This document shows, in pieces, positions 13,187 through 23,724 of a stretch of 64,000 nucleotides of DNA. The notes beneath the pieces were generated by a model. It searched no databases. It saw only the letters and a list, made by a program, of their open reading frames with translations, and was not told the origin of the DNA. The position numbers and the translations under genes are program-made. Location of the stretch: the NCBI GenBank assembly GCA_024500155.1, contig CM044860.1:6930501-6994500 (forward strand), written 5' to 3'. How positions within the stretch are numbered: position 1 is the stretch's first letter; each line of letters begins with the position of its first letter. Origin of the DNA: Chenopodium formosanum. Lineage: Eukaryota; Streptophyta; Magnoliopsida; Caryophyllales; Amaranthaceae.

Positions 13187-13290
13187 TCTTACTCTTTTCC
13201 TTTCACTTTCTCTCACTACTTAGACTTTCTCTCTCTAGACTTATTCTCTCTTGTTCCTTAACTCCATTGTAATTCCGCCGTCTTGGTACG
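13187..13290. repeat. 104-bp direct duplication flanking the Copia element, left copy
   Basis: From TCTTACTCTTTTCC to GTCTTGGTACG, identical base for base to 23621-23724. It abuts the Copia LTR exactly and belongs to the host solo LTR. Confidence 0.95.
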
Positions 13291-14686
13291 GGGGTTTGGT
13301 GAGTCCGACTCACCGTGGAAACAAACCCAAAACCAAGACCGCACTCGCAATAAATAAAACCATAAACATAATTAAATTAATCACAAGATTAAGATAAGCT
13401 AATTACCCTTGACGCGTGCTTCGCTCCAAATGAGCTCTTACTTGAAAGCTTCAAGTCCCGCTCGCACGGAGACCTCCAACGAAGTCCACCCGCACCAACA
13501 AAACCGACTAGGTCCAATGTCTTGGAGTTAGCAAGACCCGACCAACAAAACCCGAGTAATAATATTGAGTTCAAAGGTTTTCACTAATTGTGATGCCTTT
13601 TCCAACTCTTACTCAAGCATCTTTCCCAATGCCCATACTTGGGTATTTATAGGAAATGATGGGAGTATCATTTACTCTCCCATCAATGTGGGATAGTATG
13701 ATTTTTCCATTTTATTTTAAAGCTAAAATAAAATCAATAATCAAGCTAGTAATAAATCAACAAGTGGCAAGCTCATGTGAGTGGTTAGGTGAGGACCATT
13801 TGGAGAAGGGGGGGACCAAACTTGCTCCCCACTCCCTCTCCCATAACCGGCCACCTCACTCCCCACACACTCAAGGACCACAAGCCACATGGCACCCACC
13901 CTTGGGCACCAAGGCAGCCAAGGTGGGCTGCCATGTGCTGCTGTCCGTGGCAGCCACGCCCAGCAAGCCCAGCACTTGCATGCGGGCTGCTGCTGCTGCT
14001 GGTGCTGGCCTTGTGCCTTGGCCAGCGCTGCTAGGCAGCAAGCAATGGCCTAGCCATGCTGCTGCTAGCTGTTGCGGGCTGGCGCGCCTAGCGTGCTAGC
14101 TCCAGCAGCTTGTTGCGGCATGGCTTGCTAGCCATTGCGCGCACAAGGCTGCGCCTAGCATGCTAGCACGCACTAGGCAGCGCCTAGCCTTGCGATGCTA
14201 GCATGAGTGCGCTAGCACGCACCAGCCAGCCTAGGCTCGGCTTGGTGCGCATGCTAGCCACCATGCTAGGCCATACGCCCTTAGCACTCGGTTTGCTAGA
14301 GCATTCCGATGCTAGGGGTATTTTGGTCTTTTGTTGATTTATTACTATTTCTCGTCTCGTCTTTCACTATTTTTCGACTCGACTTCCGACGCTCGGTTTC
14401 GACGCTCTAAGCTCGAATTTCCGACGTCTAAATAAATATTACTCGGTCGACTCATTAATTCCTTCCGAATTAATTCGTCGTTTTGGTTTGTTGAATGCTT
14501 GGGTGTGACCCGAAGGGTTCAGTCAAGATTAAGCTGTAACATTAATTATCCATTAATATTACTGATCGGAAGCGGCCTCCACCCAGGCATTCCGATCACT
14601 TGACCTTACTGAATATATTAGCTTTCTAATAATTCTGAACCCGCTAACGGAATAGTACACTTGTTCGAAGGACACCATTCCTTTCA
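13291..14686 (-). repeat. Copia 3' LTR (left copy, 1396 bp)
   Basis: Matches 22217-23620. Its inner end reads TGAAAGGAAT on the minus strand next to the polypurine tract; its outer end starts GGGGTTTGG with the expected TGTT absent. A GC-rich stretch about 13850-14290 is full of GCTAGC/GCATGC palindromes. The right copy has an extra 9-bp AGCCCAGCA unit and one G fewer. Confidence 0.95.
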
Positions 14687-14699
14687 ATCTCCCACTTGT
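14687..14699 (-). promoter_or_regulatory. Copia polypurine tract
   Basis: Minus strand ACAAGTGGGAGAT immediately before the 3' LTR start TGAAAGG. The same tract is present in the second element at 46512-46524. Confidence 0.8.
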
Positions 14700-15567
14700 C
14701 CTTCCGGACAAGTGCTCATTTTGTGTACAGCCCTTTCCTATGTCGCTTAATTTCTCTTCATGAACTATAAGGTAAGATTTATTTTGTCATCCTTATTACG
14801 TCCAGAAGTGTTTCCCGATTCCGAGTCCGACTGTCAATAAACAGATGATTTCTAAAATCCATCCGAGCACGGCCATGCATTTTACAGTCTCACTCTACGA
14901 GAGGCCTTGAATACAACAAAGACATCTTCCCTATTTTACTAGGGGGACATTCCCAGTCTTGTAATGTAGCTCCTCTTACTGAGAGGACCTAGCCGCCTGA
15001 GTGTTGCCGTTATAATCCCCTATTACGGCAGACGTTTGACAACATCAAAGCGAACTAGTACTCAAACAAGAGAACTCACAGTACTCATGGTCGGGGAAAT
15101 AGGTTCCGATAGCCATAATGAGAAGTATACTTATGACAAATTTTTAATTTCTTAAAGTATTCTCATAGGTCGATCCAGTATGGTTCTAAACCAATACCTG
15201 TGCAAATGATTTATGACAATCATGTCCTCGTAGCACATGAAACGGTGCTATAAATCAGACTACACACTAATCTCAATTGGTCATTAATCGTCCATCGTTT
15301 AAATGACCTTGATTAGGGATAATTTTCGATTATAATATTCAATGTTCACTTAATAGGTGTTTCCTTACCAAGACTGGTCTTGATACCCTATTTTGAATAT
15401 TCTCAGAATCGAATGGACTCATTATTTAATCCTAAACCACAATTAAATAGCATAACGGAGTAATAAAATGTTGCATGAAATTTTATATTACTCCAAAACA
15501 TGAATGGTTTTCCTTAGTGTCTTACATTAACTTTTCTCAAAATTAACTAAAACACTAAACAAGGAAA
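14700..15567 (-). other. Copia noncoding region between pol and polypurine tract
   Basis: No open frame. Several blocks recur in the other Copia element at about 46525-47350, for example GAGCACGGCCATGCATTTT-like and GGCAGACGTTTGA-like stretches, so this region is conserved between the two families. Confidence 0.6.
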
Positions 15568-18279
15568 TCAAAGCCAGTCTCCTACATGCTTGATTCCCAT
15601 TGCCTCAACGTGCTTGTTGTGCTTCACTTGAGGCAAAGGTTTAGTAAGTGGATCGGCTACATTGTCATCCGTTCCAACTTTGCAAATTCTGATTTCACCC
15701 TCTGATTTCCATTCTCGAATCATGTGAAATCGCCGCTTGACATGTTTGACCTTCTGATGTTCTCTAGGCTCTCTGGCCTGAGCAATAGCTCCATTGTTGT
15801 CACAATAGAGGGCTATTGGACCCTTTATAGAGGGTACAACATCAAGTTCGCCAACGAACTTACGAATCCAAACAGCCTCCTTAGCTGCTTCAGCAGCTGC
15901 CAAGTATTCGGCTTCAGTTGTACAATCTGCAGTTGTACTCTGCTTTGCGCTCTTCCAACTAAACGCCCCTCCATTTAGACAGAACACATATCCAGATTGC
16001 GATTTCAAATCGTCTCTGTCTGTCTGGAAGCTTGCGTCGGTATAACCTTCCACAACCAAATCCTTTGTACCACCATACACCAGGAATTTATCCTTGTTCC
16101 TTTTCAGGTACTTTAGGATATTTTTGGCCGCAGTCCAATGCGCCTCTCCTGGGTCTGATTGGTAACGGCTCGTAGCACTCAAGGCATACGACACATCTGG
16201 CCTAGTACATATCATGGCATACATGATAGATCCAATAAGCGAAGCATATGGAATCTGATTCATTCTTACCCGCTCATCAGGTGTCTGTGGACACTGCTTC
16301 TTGCTTAGGGTTATGCCATGTGACATTGGCAGGTGACCTCTTTTGGCCTCCTCCATGCCAAATCGAGCAAGTACCTTATCAATATAAGTACTTTGACTCA
16401 ATCCAATCATCCTTTTCGATCTATCCCTATAGATCTTGATGCCTAGTATGTACTGAGCCTTTCCCAAGTCTTTCATTGAGAAGCACTTTCCAAGCCAGGC
16501 CTTTACAGACTCTAACAACGGAATGCTGTTTCCAATGAGCAATATGTCATCGACATATAAGACTAGGAAGGTGATGTCACTCCCACTGACCTTCTTGTAA
16601 ACACAAGATTCATCTAGATTCTTGATAAAACCAAACTTACTGATGGCTTCATCGAAACGCAGATTCCAACTTCTGCTTGCTTGCTTTAATCCATAAATGG
16701 ACTTCTTAAGCTTACAAACCTTCCCAGCATTGTTTTGGTCGACAAAACCTTCAGGCTGTGTCATATACACAGTTTCTTCCAAATAACCATTGAGGAAGGC
16801 GGTTTTGACGTCCATCTGCCATATTTCATAGTCGTAATATGCAGCAATCGCTAGGAGGATCCGAACGGATTTAAGCATTGCAACTGGTGAAAAGGTTTCA
16901 TCGTAATCAATACCATGAACTTGTCTGTAACCTTTTGCCACCAATCTAGCTTTGTAAATGAATACATTTCCATCTTTGTCGGTTTTCAACTTGAAAATCC
17001 ACTTACATCCGATCGGTGTATAACCTTCGGGTAAGTCAACCAAGTCCCAGACTTGATTATCAAACATGGAATCCATTTCAGATCTCATGGCCTCTTGCCA
17101 TTTAGCAGAGTCGGTGCTTGCCATCGCTTGCTTGTAGGTTGTCGGTTCATCTCCATCCATAATCAGGATGTCCTGATTCTCGGTTAATACTAAACCAAGA
17201 TATCTATCAGGTTGAGATCTCGGCCTCAGAGACCTACGTAGGGTAATGGATTGAGCATTTGCATTGTCGGTTCGACTTTGCACATTTTGATCATTTTGAC
17301 CTGCGTCAACAGATGCTGTTTGAGCACTCTGACTGTCATTATGATTTTGTTGCTCATCCTCACGAACTTCGTCGAGTTCGATTTTCCTCCCACTTGTCAT
17401 TTTGGAAAGGTGCTCCTTCTCCAAAAAGACACCATCGCGAGCAACAAACACTTTGTTCTCCGATTTGTTGTAGAAGTAATACCCTTTGGTTTCTTTTGGG
17501 TAGCCCACAAAGTAAACCTTGTCAGATTTGGGATGAAGTTTGTCAGAGATCAATTTCTTGACATATGCTTCGCATCCCCATATCTTTAGAAAAGATAACC
17601 TAGGAGGTTTCTTCGTCCATAATTCATATGGAGTCTTTTCTACAGCTTTTGATGGAGCACGGTTCAGTGTTAGTGCCGCAGTTAGAAGTGCGTGTCCCCA
17701 GAAAGAGATAGGAAGATCACTAAGACCCATTGTTGATCGTACCATGTCTAACAAGGTCCGATTTCTCCTTTCGAATACTCCGTTCCATTGTGGAGTTCCT
17801 GGAGGTGTCAATTCTGAAAGTATACCCTTTTCTTTCAGATGGTCATCGAATTCTTGGCTCAAGTATTCACCACCTCGATCTGATCGAAGGGCTTTGATTT
17901 TCTTGCCAAGCTGATTTTCAACTTCACTCTGAAATTCTTTGAACTTTTCAAATGATTCAGATTTATGCGACATGAGGTAGACATAGCCATATCTACTATA
18001 GTCGTCTGTGAAAGTGATGAAATATCGATGTCCATTTCTTGTGGTTGAGCTCATTGGTCCACATACATCGGTATGTATAAGACCCAATAAGTCACTTGCC
18101 CTTTCTCCCAACTTGGAGAATGGCTGTTTAATCATCTTGCCTAATAGACATCCTTCGCAATTTTCAAACGATTCTAAATCGAAAGAGTCAAGAACACCTT
18201 CTTGTAGAAGTTTCTTGATGCGTTTGATGTTAATGTGGCCAAGACGACAATGCCACAAGTAAGTCTGATTTGACTCCAT
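15568..18279 (-). CDS. Copia polyprotein: integrase, reverse transcriptase, RNase H (903 aa, intact)
   Basis: Copies the element's RNA into DNA and inserts it. An uninterrupted frame begins at the integrase zinc finger (H10, H15, C41, C44 in LWHCRLGH...CEGC). The integrase core follows with D71 (HTDVCGP), D134 (RSDRGGEY) and E170 (NGVFERRN), the D-D-35-E spacing. Then come the Copia reverse transcriptase (IGCKWIFKLK, MDVKTAFLNG, YVDDILL) and RNase H (YTDASFQ, TEAEYLAAAEA, YCDNNGAI). The ATG shown is simply the first in frame; upstream polyprotein parts, notably the aspartic protease, are not continuous with it. Catalytic residues look complete, so this copy could supply reverse transcriptase but not mature its own particles. 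Confidence 0.95.
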   Translation of the reverse strand: MESNQTYLWHCRLGHINIKRIKKLLQEGVLDSFDLESFENCEGCLLGKMIKQPFSKLGERASDLLGLIHTDVCGPMSSTTRNGHRYFITFTDDYSRYGYVYLMSHKSESFEKFKEFQSEVENQLGKKIKALRSDRGGEYLSQEFDDHLKEKGILSELTPPGTPQWNGVFERRNRTLLDMVRSTMGLSDLPISFWGHALLTAALTLNRAPSKAVEKTPYELWTKKPPRLSFLKIWGCEAYVKKLISDKLHPKSDKVYFVGYPKETKGYYFYNKSENKVFVARDGVFLEKEHLSKMTSGRKIELDEVREDEQQNHNDSQSAQTASVDAGQNDQNVQSRTDNANAQSITLRRSLRPRSQPDRYLGLVLTENQDILIMDGDEPTTYKQAMASTDSAKWQEAMRSEMDSMFDNQVWDLVDLPEGYTPIGCKWIFKLKTDKDGNVFIYKARLVAKGYRQVHGIDYDETFSPVAMLKSVRILLAIAAYYDYEIWQMDVKTAFLNGYLEETVYMTQPEGFVDQNNAGKVCKLKKSIYGLKQASRSWNLRFDEAISKFGFIKNLDESCVYKKVSGSDITFLVLYVDDILLIGNSIPLLESVKAWLGKCFSMKDLGKAQYILGIKIYRDRSKRMIGLSQSTYIDKVLARFGMEEAKRGHLPMSHGITLSKKQCPQTPDERVRMNQIPYASLIGSIMYAMICTRPDVSYALSATSRYQSDPGEAHWTAAKNILKYLKRNKDKFLVYGGTKDLVVEGYTDASFQTDRDDLKSQSGYVFCLNGGAFSWKSAKQSTTADCTTEAEYLAAAEAAKEAVWIRKFVGELDVVPSIKGPIALYCDNNGAIAQAREPREHQKVKHVKRRFHMIREWKSEGEIRICKVGTDDNVADPLTKPLPQVKHNKHVEAMGIKHVGDWL

Positions 18280-18575
18280 GGTCTTAGCTCTTTTGGTATC
18301 ATTATAAACAATTTGTCCAAATACACAAACGTGTCATTCCATAAATATAAACAAGATGATATGTCTTGTGATCAAGTTTACAATGACGTCCAACGCCACA
18401 AGATCAAAATATGGTAGATAAAACTAAACAAGTTTTAAATCTAGACAAAATATGAGGTTACAAGTTTTCTTTGAAAGATTATCTTCTTCTTCCACTTGTA
18501 CTCATATCCACTTGAAAAGCATCACTCACTTTGTTCCTGAAATAGGAGCATATAGCGAGCCAATTTTTCCGGTAT
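18280..18575 (-). other. Gap between gag and pol, protease region missing
   Basis: About 300 bp of AT-rich DNA with stops in all minus frames separate the gag stop from the pol frame. The aspartic protease motif (D-T/S-G) expected here is not visible, so the protease seems deleted. Confidence 0.65.
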
Positions 18576-19469
18576 CTAATACCTCATAAATTGCTTATGT
18601 TCAAGTGTAAAGATGATACCTGAGATCGAGGTTACTTTTCCTTTCGCCTCATCTGCTAGATACATGCTACATTCTCTTTTGTAGTGTCCGGGTCTACTAC
18701 AATAGAAGCAGCGCATCTTAGCTTTGTTCTTGAACTCCTTCTTCTTTGTTCTCAGGGCAACCTTAGCCTTCTTGCAAGAATAGGTTTTCTGGAGCTCTTG
18801 AACAACTTCCATCAAGGAAAGTTTGTTCCGTTTGGCCGTAAGTCGCATCTTTAATGCAACATACCCCGAGTGGAGTGAGCTTAGTAGCATGAGAGCTGCT
18901 TGCTCATCTTCCACTGGTTTGCCAATTAGCTCCAGATGGGTGAATAGCCTTGTCATGTTGAGCACATGAGCTTGAAGTGGCATCCCGGGTCTAAGTCTTG
19001 CATTATAGACCTTAGCCCATACTTCTTGTCTCTCTTTGATGAGACATCCATCTTGTGGTGGCTTGATCCTCATGTTCGAGAGTGACCTAGTCACATCTTC
19101 CACAAGTCCATCATAGTTGCCTCTGGTACTCTTGGTGACTCTCAAATTGACTACATCTTCTAGAGCTTTGAGCATCATGTCCGGAAAATAGTTGGAGAAC
19201 TTCCCCTTCCATTGTACCGGGATGGAGTTTGCCATGAGTCTGGAAACTCTTTTGCAATCCTCACTCCATTCCTCATGTGCCTCATCACTCATAATCCCCT
19301 TTGAGTAGAAACTCGGGATTTGAGTGTCCAGAATGTGCTCTAGGTAGCAATTTCGGAGGGTCTTTCGGAGTTCCTCTTCCCATTCCTTAAAGTTTACCAA
19401 GTTCAGAGAAATTGGCAACTCTTTGGGCAATTCCGGGAGCATAAGGTCGTTGTCATTAGTTGAAGACAT
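18576..19469 (-). CDS. Copia Gag capsid protein (297 aa)
   Basis: Structural protein of the virus-like particle. The ATG at 19469 starts MSSTNDNDLMLPELPK. A Copia Gag region (UBN2-like, with helical segments around WAKVYNARLRPGMPLQAHVL) is followed by a basic stretch and a CCHC zinc knuckle, CFYCSRPGHYKREC (CX2CX4HX4C), near residue 255. The frame then runs into a short unrelated tail ending HKQFMRY, consistent with loss of the following protease. Confidence 0.9.
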   Translation of the reverse strand: MSSTNDNDLMLPELPKELPISLNLVNFKEWEEELRKTLRNCYLEHILDTQIPSFYSKGIMSDEAHEEWSEDCKRVSRLMANSIPVQWKGKFSNYFPDMMLKALEDVVNLRVTKSTRGNYDGLVEDVTRSLSNMRIKPPQDGCLIKERQEVWAKVYNARLRPGMPLQAHVLNMTRLFTHLELIGKPVEDEQAALMLLSSLHSGYVALKMRLTAKRNKLSLMEVVQELQKTYSCKKAKVALRTKKKEFKNKAKMRCFYCSRPGHYKRECSMYLADEAKGKVTSISGIIFTLEHKQFMRY

Positions 19470-20246
19470 GATTCTACAATTTGAAAGAATTTAAAATGAA
19501 AAACCATTCATTATACTTAAATAAGATTGAAATCATGCATTTTAATCAAACTTATTTAAAACGTCTTATTCACACATTAAAGATTGTCCCCAATTTTGGT
19601 GAGAATAAGTCGATTCCAAGATCCAAAGAAACAAAGAGTGGTTAAGCATGCTTTGGCTTGTCTTAACACTCAATCTCCTAAGGTAAGCAACGCTTTGCTA
19701 ATGGCTCCAAGCCACTCTTGGTTGAATAAATCGTTGCATCCAATGCTCTTTAAACAATTTATTCACTTTGCCACGACATGTTAGGACTCCATCACTCATA
19801 TCGTTGAGTATAACCAAAACCACTTGCATACCTAGTATGCCTTACGTTCCTTGGAGAAGTAGTGATGCCTCGCTTTGGCGTAGCCCATCACTACCCTCGT
19901 TCGGTTGGTAAGTGTGTTTTGGAATGGCAAGTTTTACTCAATTTTAAGGGACCTAGGGTTTCTATGTTGGTTGATTTAAGTGAACTTAATTAATCATCTC
20001 AACATTCGAAATCCTAACCATGCATCTAACATATAATTCAAATATATAAACATGAATATATATATATATCGAAAACATAAATAGAGATGCATTTGGCAAC
20101 TAGCATGACCCCTTGAGATCTTCAAGTCTTCAAAAGGTCTTCTTTTGCAACTTCATGGCTTCGTCTTCTAAGAACTCCGTCTTCAAGACTTGACCAAATA
20201 ATATAATTGCTAGTTACTACGATTAGGACTAATCTAAATATTAAGG

Positions 20247-20320
20247 TACAAAAATACTCAACGGTTCGCAGACCGTATTTAGATTTACAAAAATACATCA
20301 CGGATCACAGTCCGTATTTT
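20247..20320 (-). promoter_or_regulatory. Paired leader hairpins of Copia element 1
   Basis: On the RNA-sense strand two copies of an AAATACGG...GTATTT unit fold as CGGT-CTGCGA-ACCG and CGGA-CTGTGA-TCCG with extendable AAATAC/GTATTT flanks. The second Copia element has the same pair at about 51748-51820 with different but still pairing stems. A packaging, dimerisation or translation-control role is a guess. Confidence 0.55.
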
Positions 20321-22194
20321 CTATCCTAATCGGGCCCCACTAGTTGCCATTTCATAAAACCTGTGAGAGAGTTTTACATTCCATTCATCCATTCACTATC
20401 TGTGAATGGCCCATGCATTTTACAACGATCAAACAAGTAACAATGCATAAAACCGCGCGGGAACTAGTAATTAATCTAGGTGGTTAATTCAATTAACTCG
20501 CCTAATTAAACTAGTCAAAGTTGTTTTAACCGGTTATGGTAATAACTAAGAGACGCTCCCACTAAATTCCGCATCCAATCTTAACTAATCCAATTAATTA
20601 AGTCGGTGAACCCAAATATTTGTCAAAATTAATTTTGCAAATGTCGCTCAAAAACCCGAGGCCTAGCCTCCAAAATTTTAATTAAATAAACAAAATAATT
20701 AAAATAATTAAAACGACAATTTAAGCAAAATTACGTATTCCATAATGTCTAAGTGCCTAGCACTAAGACTTGGAACCCAAAATTACCCTTATTTACATAT
20801 TAAGCAATGCTAAAATTAACTTAAAATAGCATCGCCTTAATAACCCGGGGTTATTGTGCCAATTATGGGATCGTACGTACCGTACAACAAGCTCGTAACA
20901 TACCCATTCGCACCCCCGCAACACCAAGCATGCCCATGGGCTGCTTGTGCTCGCACACGCCACGCCCAGCCAAGCCAAGCGTAGCAGCACGCACAGCGCG
21001 CACAGCACTATGCTGCTGCTGCGCCATGCTGCTGCTTGTTGCTGGCTGGTGCGGTAAGTGGCTGGCAGCGAGCAGCAGCCCACGCCCTTCCTCGCACACA
21101 CAGTCGCACAGCACCACGCACCTAAGCACGAAGCACCCAGCAGCCTCGGCAGCCACATATGGGTTGCGTGAGCAGCCCAGCTGGCCGAGAGCTAGCTCGG
21201 GGCTCTTAGGCCTCGTGTTGCGTGCTAATGCTTCGAAAATTATCGAATTTTATGTGTGACATTATAAATCAATTCTAAATTAATTTTAGAATCAATTTTG
21301 AGGAAAAATGAAAAATAACAAGTCCAACTTAAATAATTCATCCAAAGCAACTAACCAAATTTATTACCAAGAATCATTCTTTAATAAAATTGGTTTAACT
21401 TGGTGTAACAAAATAAATTAGGGCATTTCTCACTATTAATTTAATCACTTTAAATTAATCTTGAGATTTTGACAAAATAAAAGGGAGTTGGAAAAATGAA
21501 CATAAGTTCAATAAAGACTCCAACTTTAATACTTGTGACTTCATGAAAAATTATATCTTCCAATATGAAGATAAACCAATTTCTATCACAAGTTTTAAAC
21601 TTTATGATTCCAATCAACTAAAAAATGATTAAATCAACAAGGTTTAACCAAAATTCATGGAATTTAGTAACTCAAAGTTTCAATCACTTATCATAAGTAA
21701 AGATTGAATCTTTAATACTTGGAAGCATCAAAGAACAACTATTTCACACTCAATGCAATTAATTTGCAATTATGTGAAAAATAAAACCAAACTTTCAAGC
21801 ACCAATTACTACCAAGTAATCATGCTTAAAGTGGTCTAAAAATTGCATATAAAATAAGGAAAGAACCATTTACATAACCACCATAAATATGCAATCAATT
21901 TTCAAGGTTAGAAAGACTTAAAATTTTTCGTCAAAACGAAAAATCCCTCGAAAAATGCATTTCTGGTCGTTTTCTGGCTAAAAACCGAGTCCTAGAAGGG
22001 TAAAACCATTTCCAGAACACCTTTTCCACCCAAAATTCTCTATTTTTGGGTCGAAATCTGGGTTCGGGGCTGAAGATAGCTCTAAAACGAGGTAAAATTT
22101 GAAAAACGAGTTACTAATATAATTAGCAACTTAAAACCAGAAAAAAATAAGCCATAATAACACCTTGAAAATATTATGATTTTAAAATAAACGA

Positions 22195-22212
22195 GCGAGG
22201 CTCCGATACCGC
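22195..22212 (-). promoter_or_regulatory. Copia primer binding site (initiator-Met tRNA type)
   Basis: Minus strand GCGGTATCGGAGCC directly inside the 5' LTR resembles the TGGTATCAGAGC used by plant Copia elements, with two changes. Confidence 0.7.
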
Positions 22213-23620
22213 TGTTGGGGTTTGGTGAGTCCAACTCACCGCGGAAACAAACCCAAAACCAAGACCGCACTCGCAATAAATAAAACCATAAACATAATTA
22301 AATTAATCACAAGATTAAGATAAGTTAATTACCCTTGACGCGTGCTTCGCCCCAAATGAGCTCTTACTTGAAAGCTTCAAGTCCCGCTCGCACGGAGACC
22401 TCCAACGAAGTCCACCCGCACCAACAAAACCGACTAGGTCCAATGTCTTGGAGTTAGCAAGACCCGACCAACAAAACCCGAGTAATAATATTGAGTTCAA
22501 AGGTTTTCACTAATTGTGATGCCTTTTCCAACTCTTACTCAAGCATCTTTCCCAATGCCCATACTTGGGTATTTATAGGAAATGATGGGAGTATCATTTA
22601 CTCTCCCATCAATGTGGGATAGTATGATTTTTCCATTTTATTTTAAAGCTAAAATAAAATCAATAATCAAGCTAGTAATAAATCAACAAGTGGCAAGCTC
22701 ATGTGAGTGGTTAGGTGAGGACCATTTGGAGAAGGGGGGACCAAACTTGCTCCCCACTCCCTCTCCCATAACCGGCCACCTCACTCCCCACACACTCAAG
22801 GACCACAAGCCACATGGCACCCACCCTTGGGCACCAAGGCAGCCAAGGTGGGCTGCCATGTGCTGCTGTCCGTGGCAGCCACGCCCAGCAAGCCCAGCAA
22901 GCCCAGCACTTGCATGCGGGCTGCTGCTGCTGCTGGTGCTAGCCTTGTGCCTTGGCCAGCGCTGCTAGGCAGCAAGCAATGGCCTAGCCATGCTGCTGCT
23001 AGCTGTTGCGGGCTGGCGCGCCTAGCGTGCTAGCTCCAGCAGCTTGTTGCGGCATGGCTTGCTAGCCATTGCGCGCACAAGGCTGCGCCTAGCATGCTAG
23101 CACGCACTAGGCAGCGCCTAGCCTTGCGATGCTAGCATGAATGCGCTAGCACGCACCAGCCGGCCTAGGCTCGGCTTGGTGCGCATGCTAGCCACCATGC
23201 TAGGCCATACGCCCTTAGCACTCGGTTTGCTAGGGCATTCCGATGCTAGGGGTATTTTGGTCTTTTGTTGATTTATTACTATTTCTCGTCTCGTCTTTCA
23301 CTATTTTTCGACTCGACTTCCGACGCTCGGTTTCGACGCTCTAAGCTCGAATTTCCGACGTCTAAATAAATATTACTCGGTCGACTCATTAATTCCTTCC
23401 GAATTAATTCGTCGTTTTGGTTTGTTGAATGCTTGGGTGTGACCCGAAGGGTTCAGTCAAGATTAAGCTGTAACATTAATTATCCATTAATATTACTGAT
23501 CGGAAGCGGCCTCCACCCAGGTATTCCGATCACTTGACCTTACTGAATATATTAGCTTTCTAATAATTCTGAACCCGCTAACGGAATAGTACACTTGTTC
23601 GAAGGACATCATTCCTTTCA
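22213..23620 (-). repeat. Copia 5' LTR (right copy, 1408 bp)
   Basis: Begins TGTTGGGGTTTGG and ends ATTCCTTTCA on the plus strand (TG...CA on both strands). It is the complete copy of the LTR pair. Confidence 0.95.
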
Positions 23621-23724
23621 TCTTACTCTTTTCCTTTCACTTTCTCTCACTACTTAGACTTTCTCTCTCTAGACTTATTCTCTCTTGTTCCTTAACTCCA
23701 TTGTAATTCCGCCGTCTTGGTACG
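23621..23724. repeat. 104-bp direct duplication flanking the Copia element, right copy
   Basis: Identical to 13187-13290; the interrupted solo LTR continues at 23725. Confidence 0.95.

Larger units (their letters stand above)
19470..22212 (-). other. Copia 5' leader (about 2.7 kb)
   Basis: A long untranslated leader between primer site and gag, with no supported gene. It includes two adjacent hairpins (20247-20320) and a GC-rich, CAG/CTG-rich island (about 20860-21220) in otherwise AT-rich DNA. The open frames crossing the island are compositional. Confidence 0.7.
13291..23620 (-). mobile_element. Copia-type LTR retrotransposon, minus orientation
   Basis: Two LTRs (13291-14686 and 22213-23620) differ by about 10 substitutions and two small indels by eye. 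On the minus strand the order is 5' LTR (right), primer site, long leader, gag, gap, integrase-RT-RNase H, noncoding region, polypurine tract, 3' LTR (left). That domain order (integrase before reverse transcriptase) defines Copia. The protease is missing. Instead of a 5-bp target duplication the element is flanked by an exact 104-bp repeat of the invaded LTR, and the outer end of the left LTR lacks the terminal 4 bases (TGTT on the plus strand) present in the right LTR. Confidence 0.93.

Noticed and set aside
12853..13261. Long overlapping frames on both strands with Arg/Trp/Ser, Val/Met/Arg or His/Arg/Ala/Asp repeats
   Set aside because: They are translations of a 12-bp minisatellite; open frames follow from a unit divisible by three.
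13587..14099. Gene inside the Copia LTR (147-codon frame and its copy at 22582)
   Set aside because: It lies wholly within both LTR copies, shifts frame between them and is GC-palindrome-rich filler.
20793..21259. Three frames of about 100 codons over the GC-rich leader island
   Set aside because: Low-complexity composition, open on both strands, inside a retrotransposon leader with no recognisable domain.
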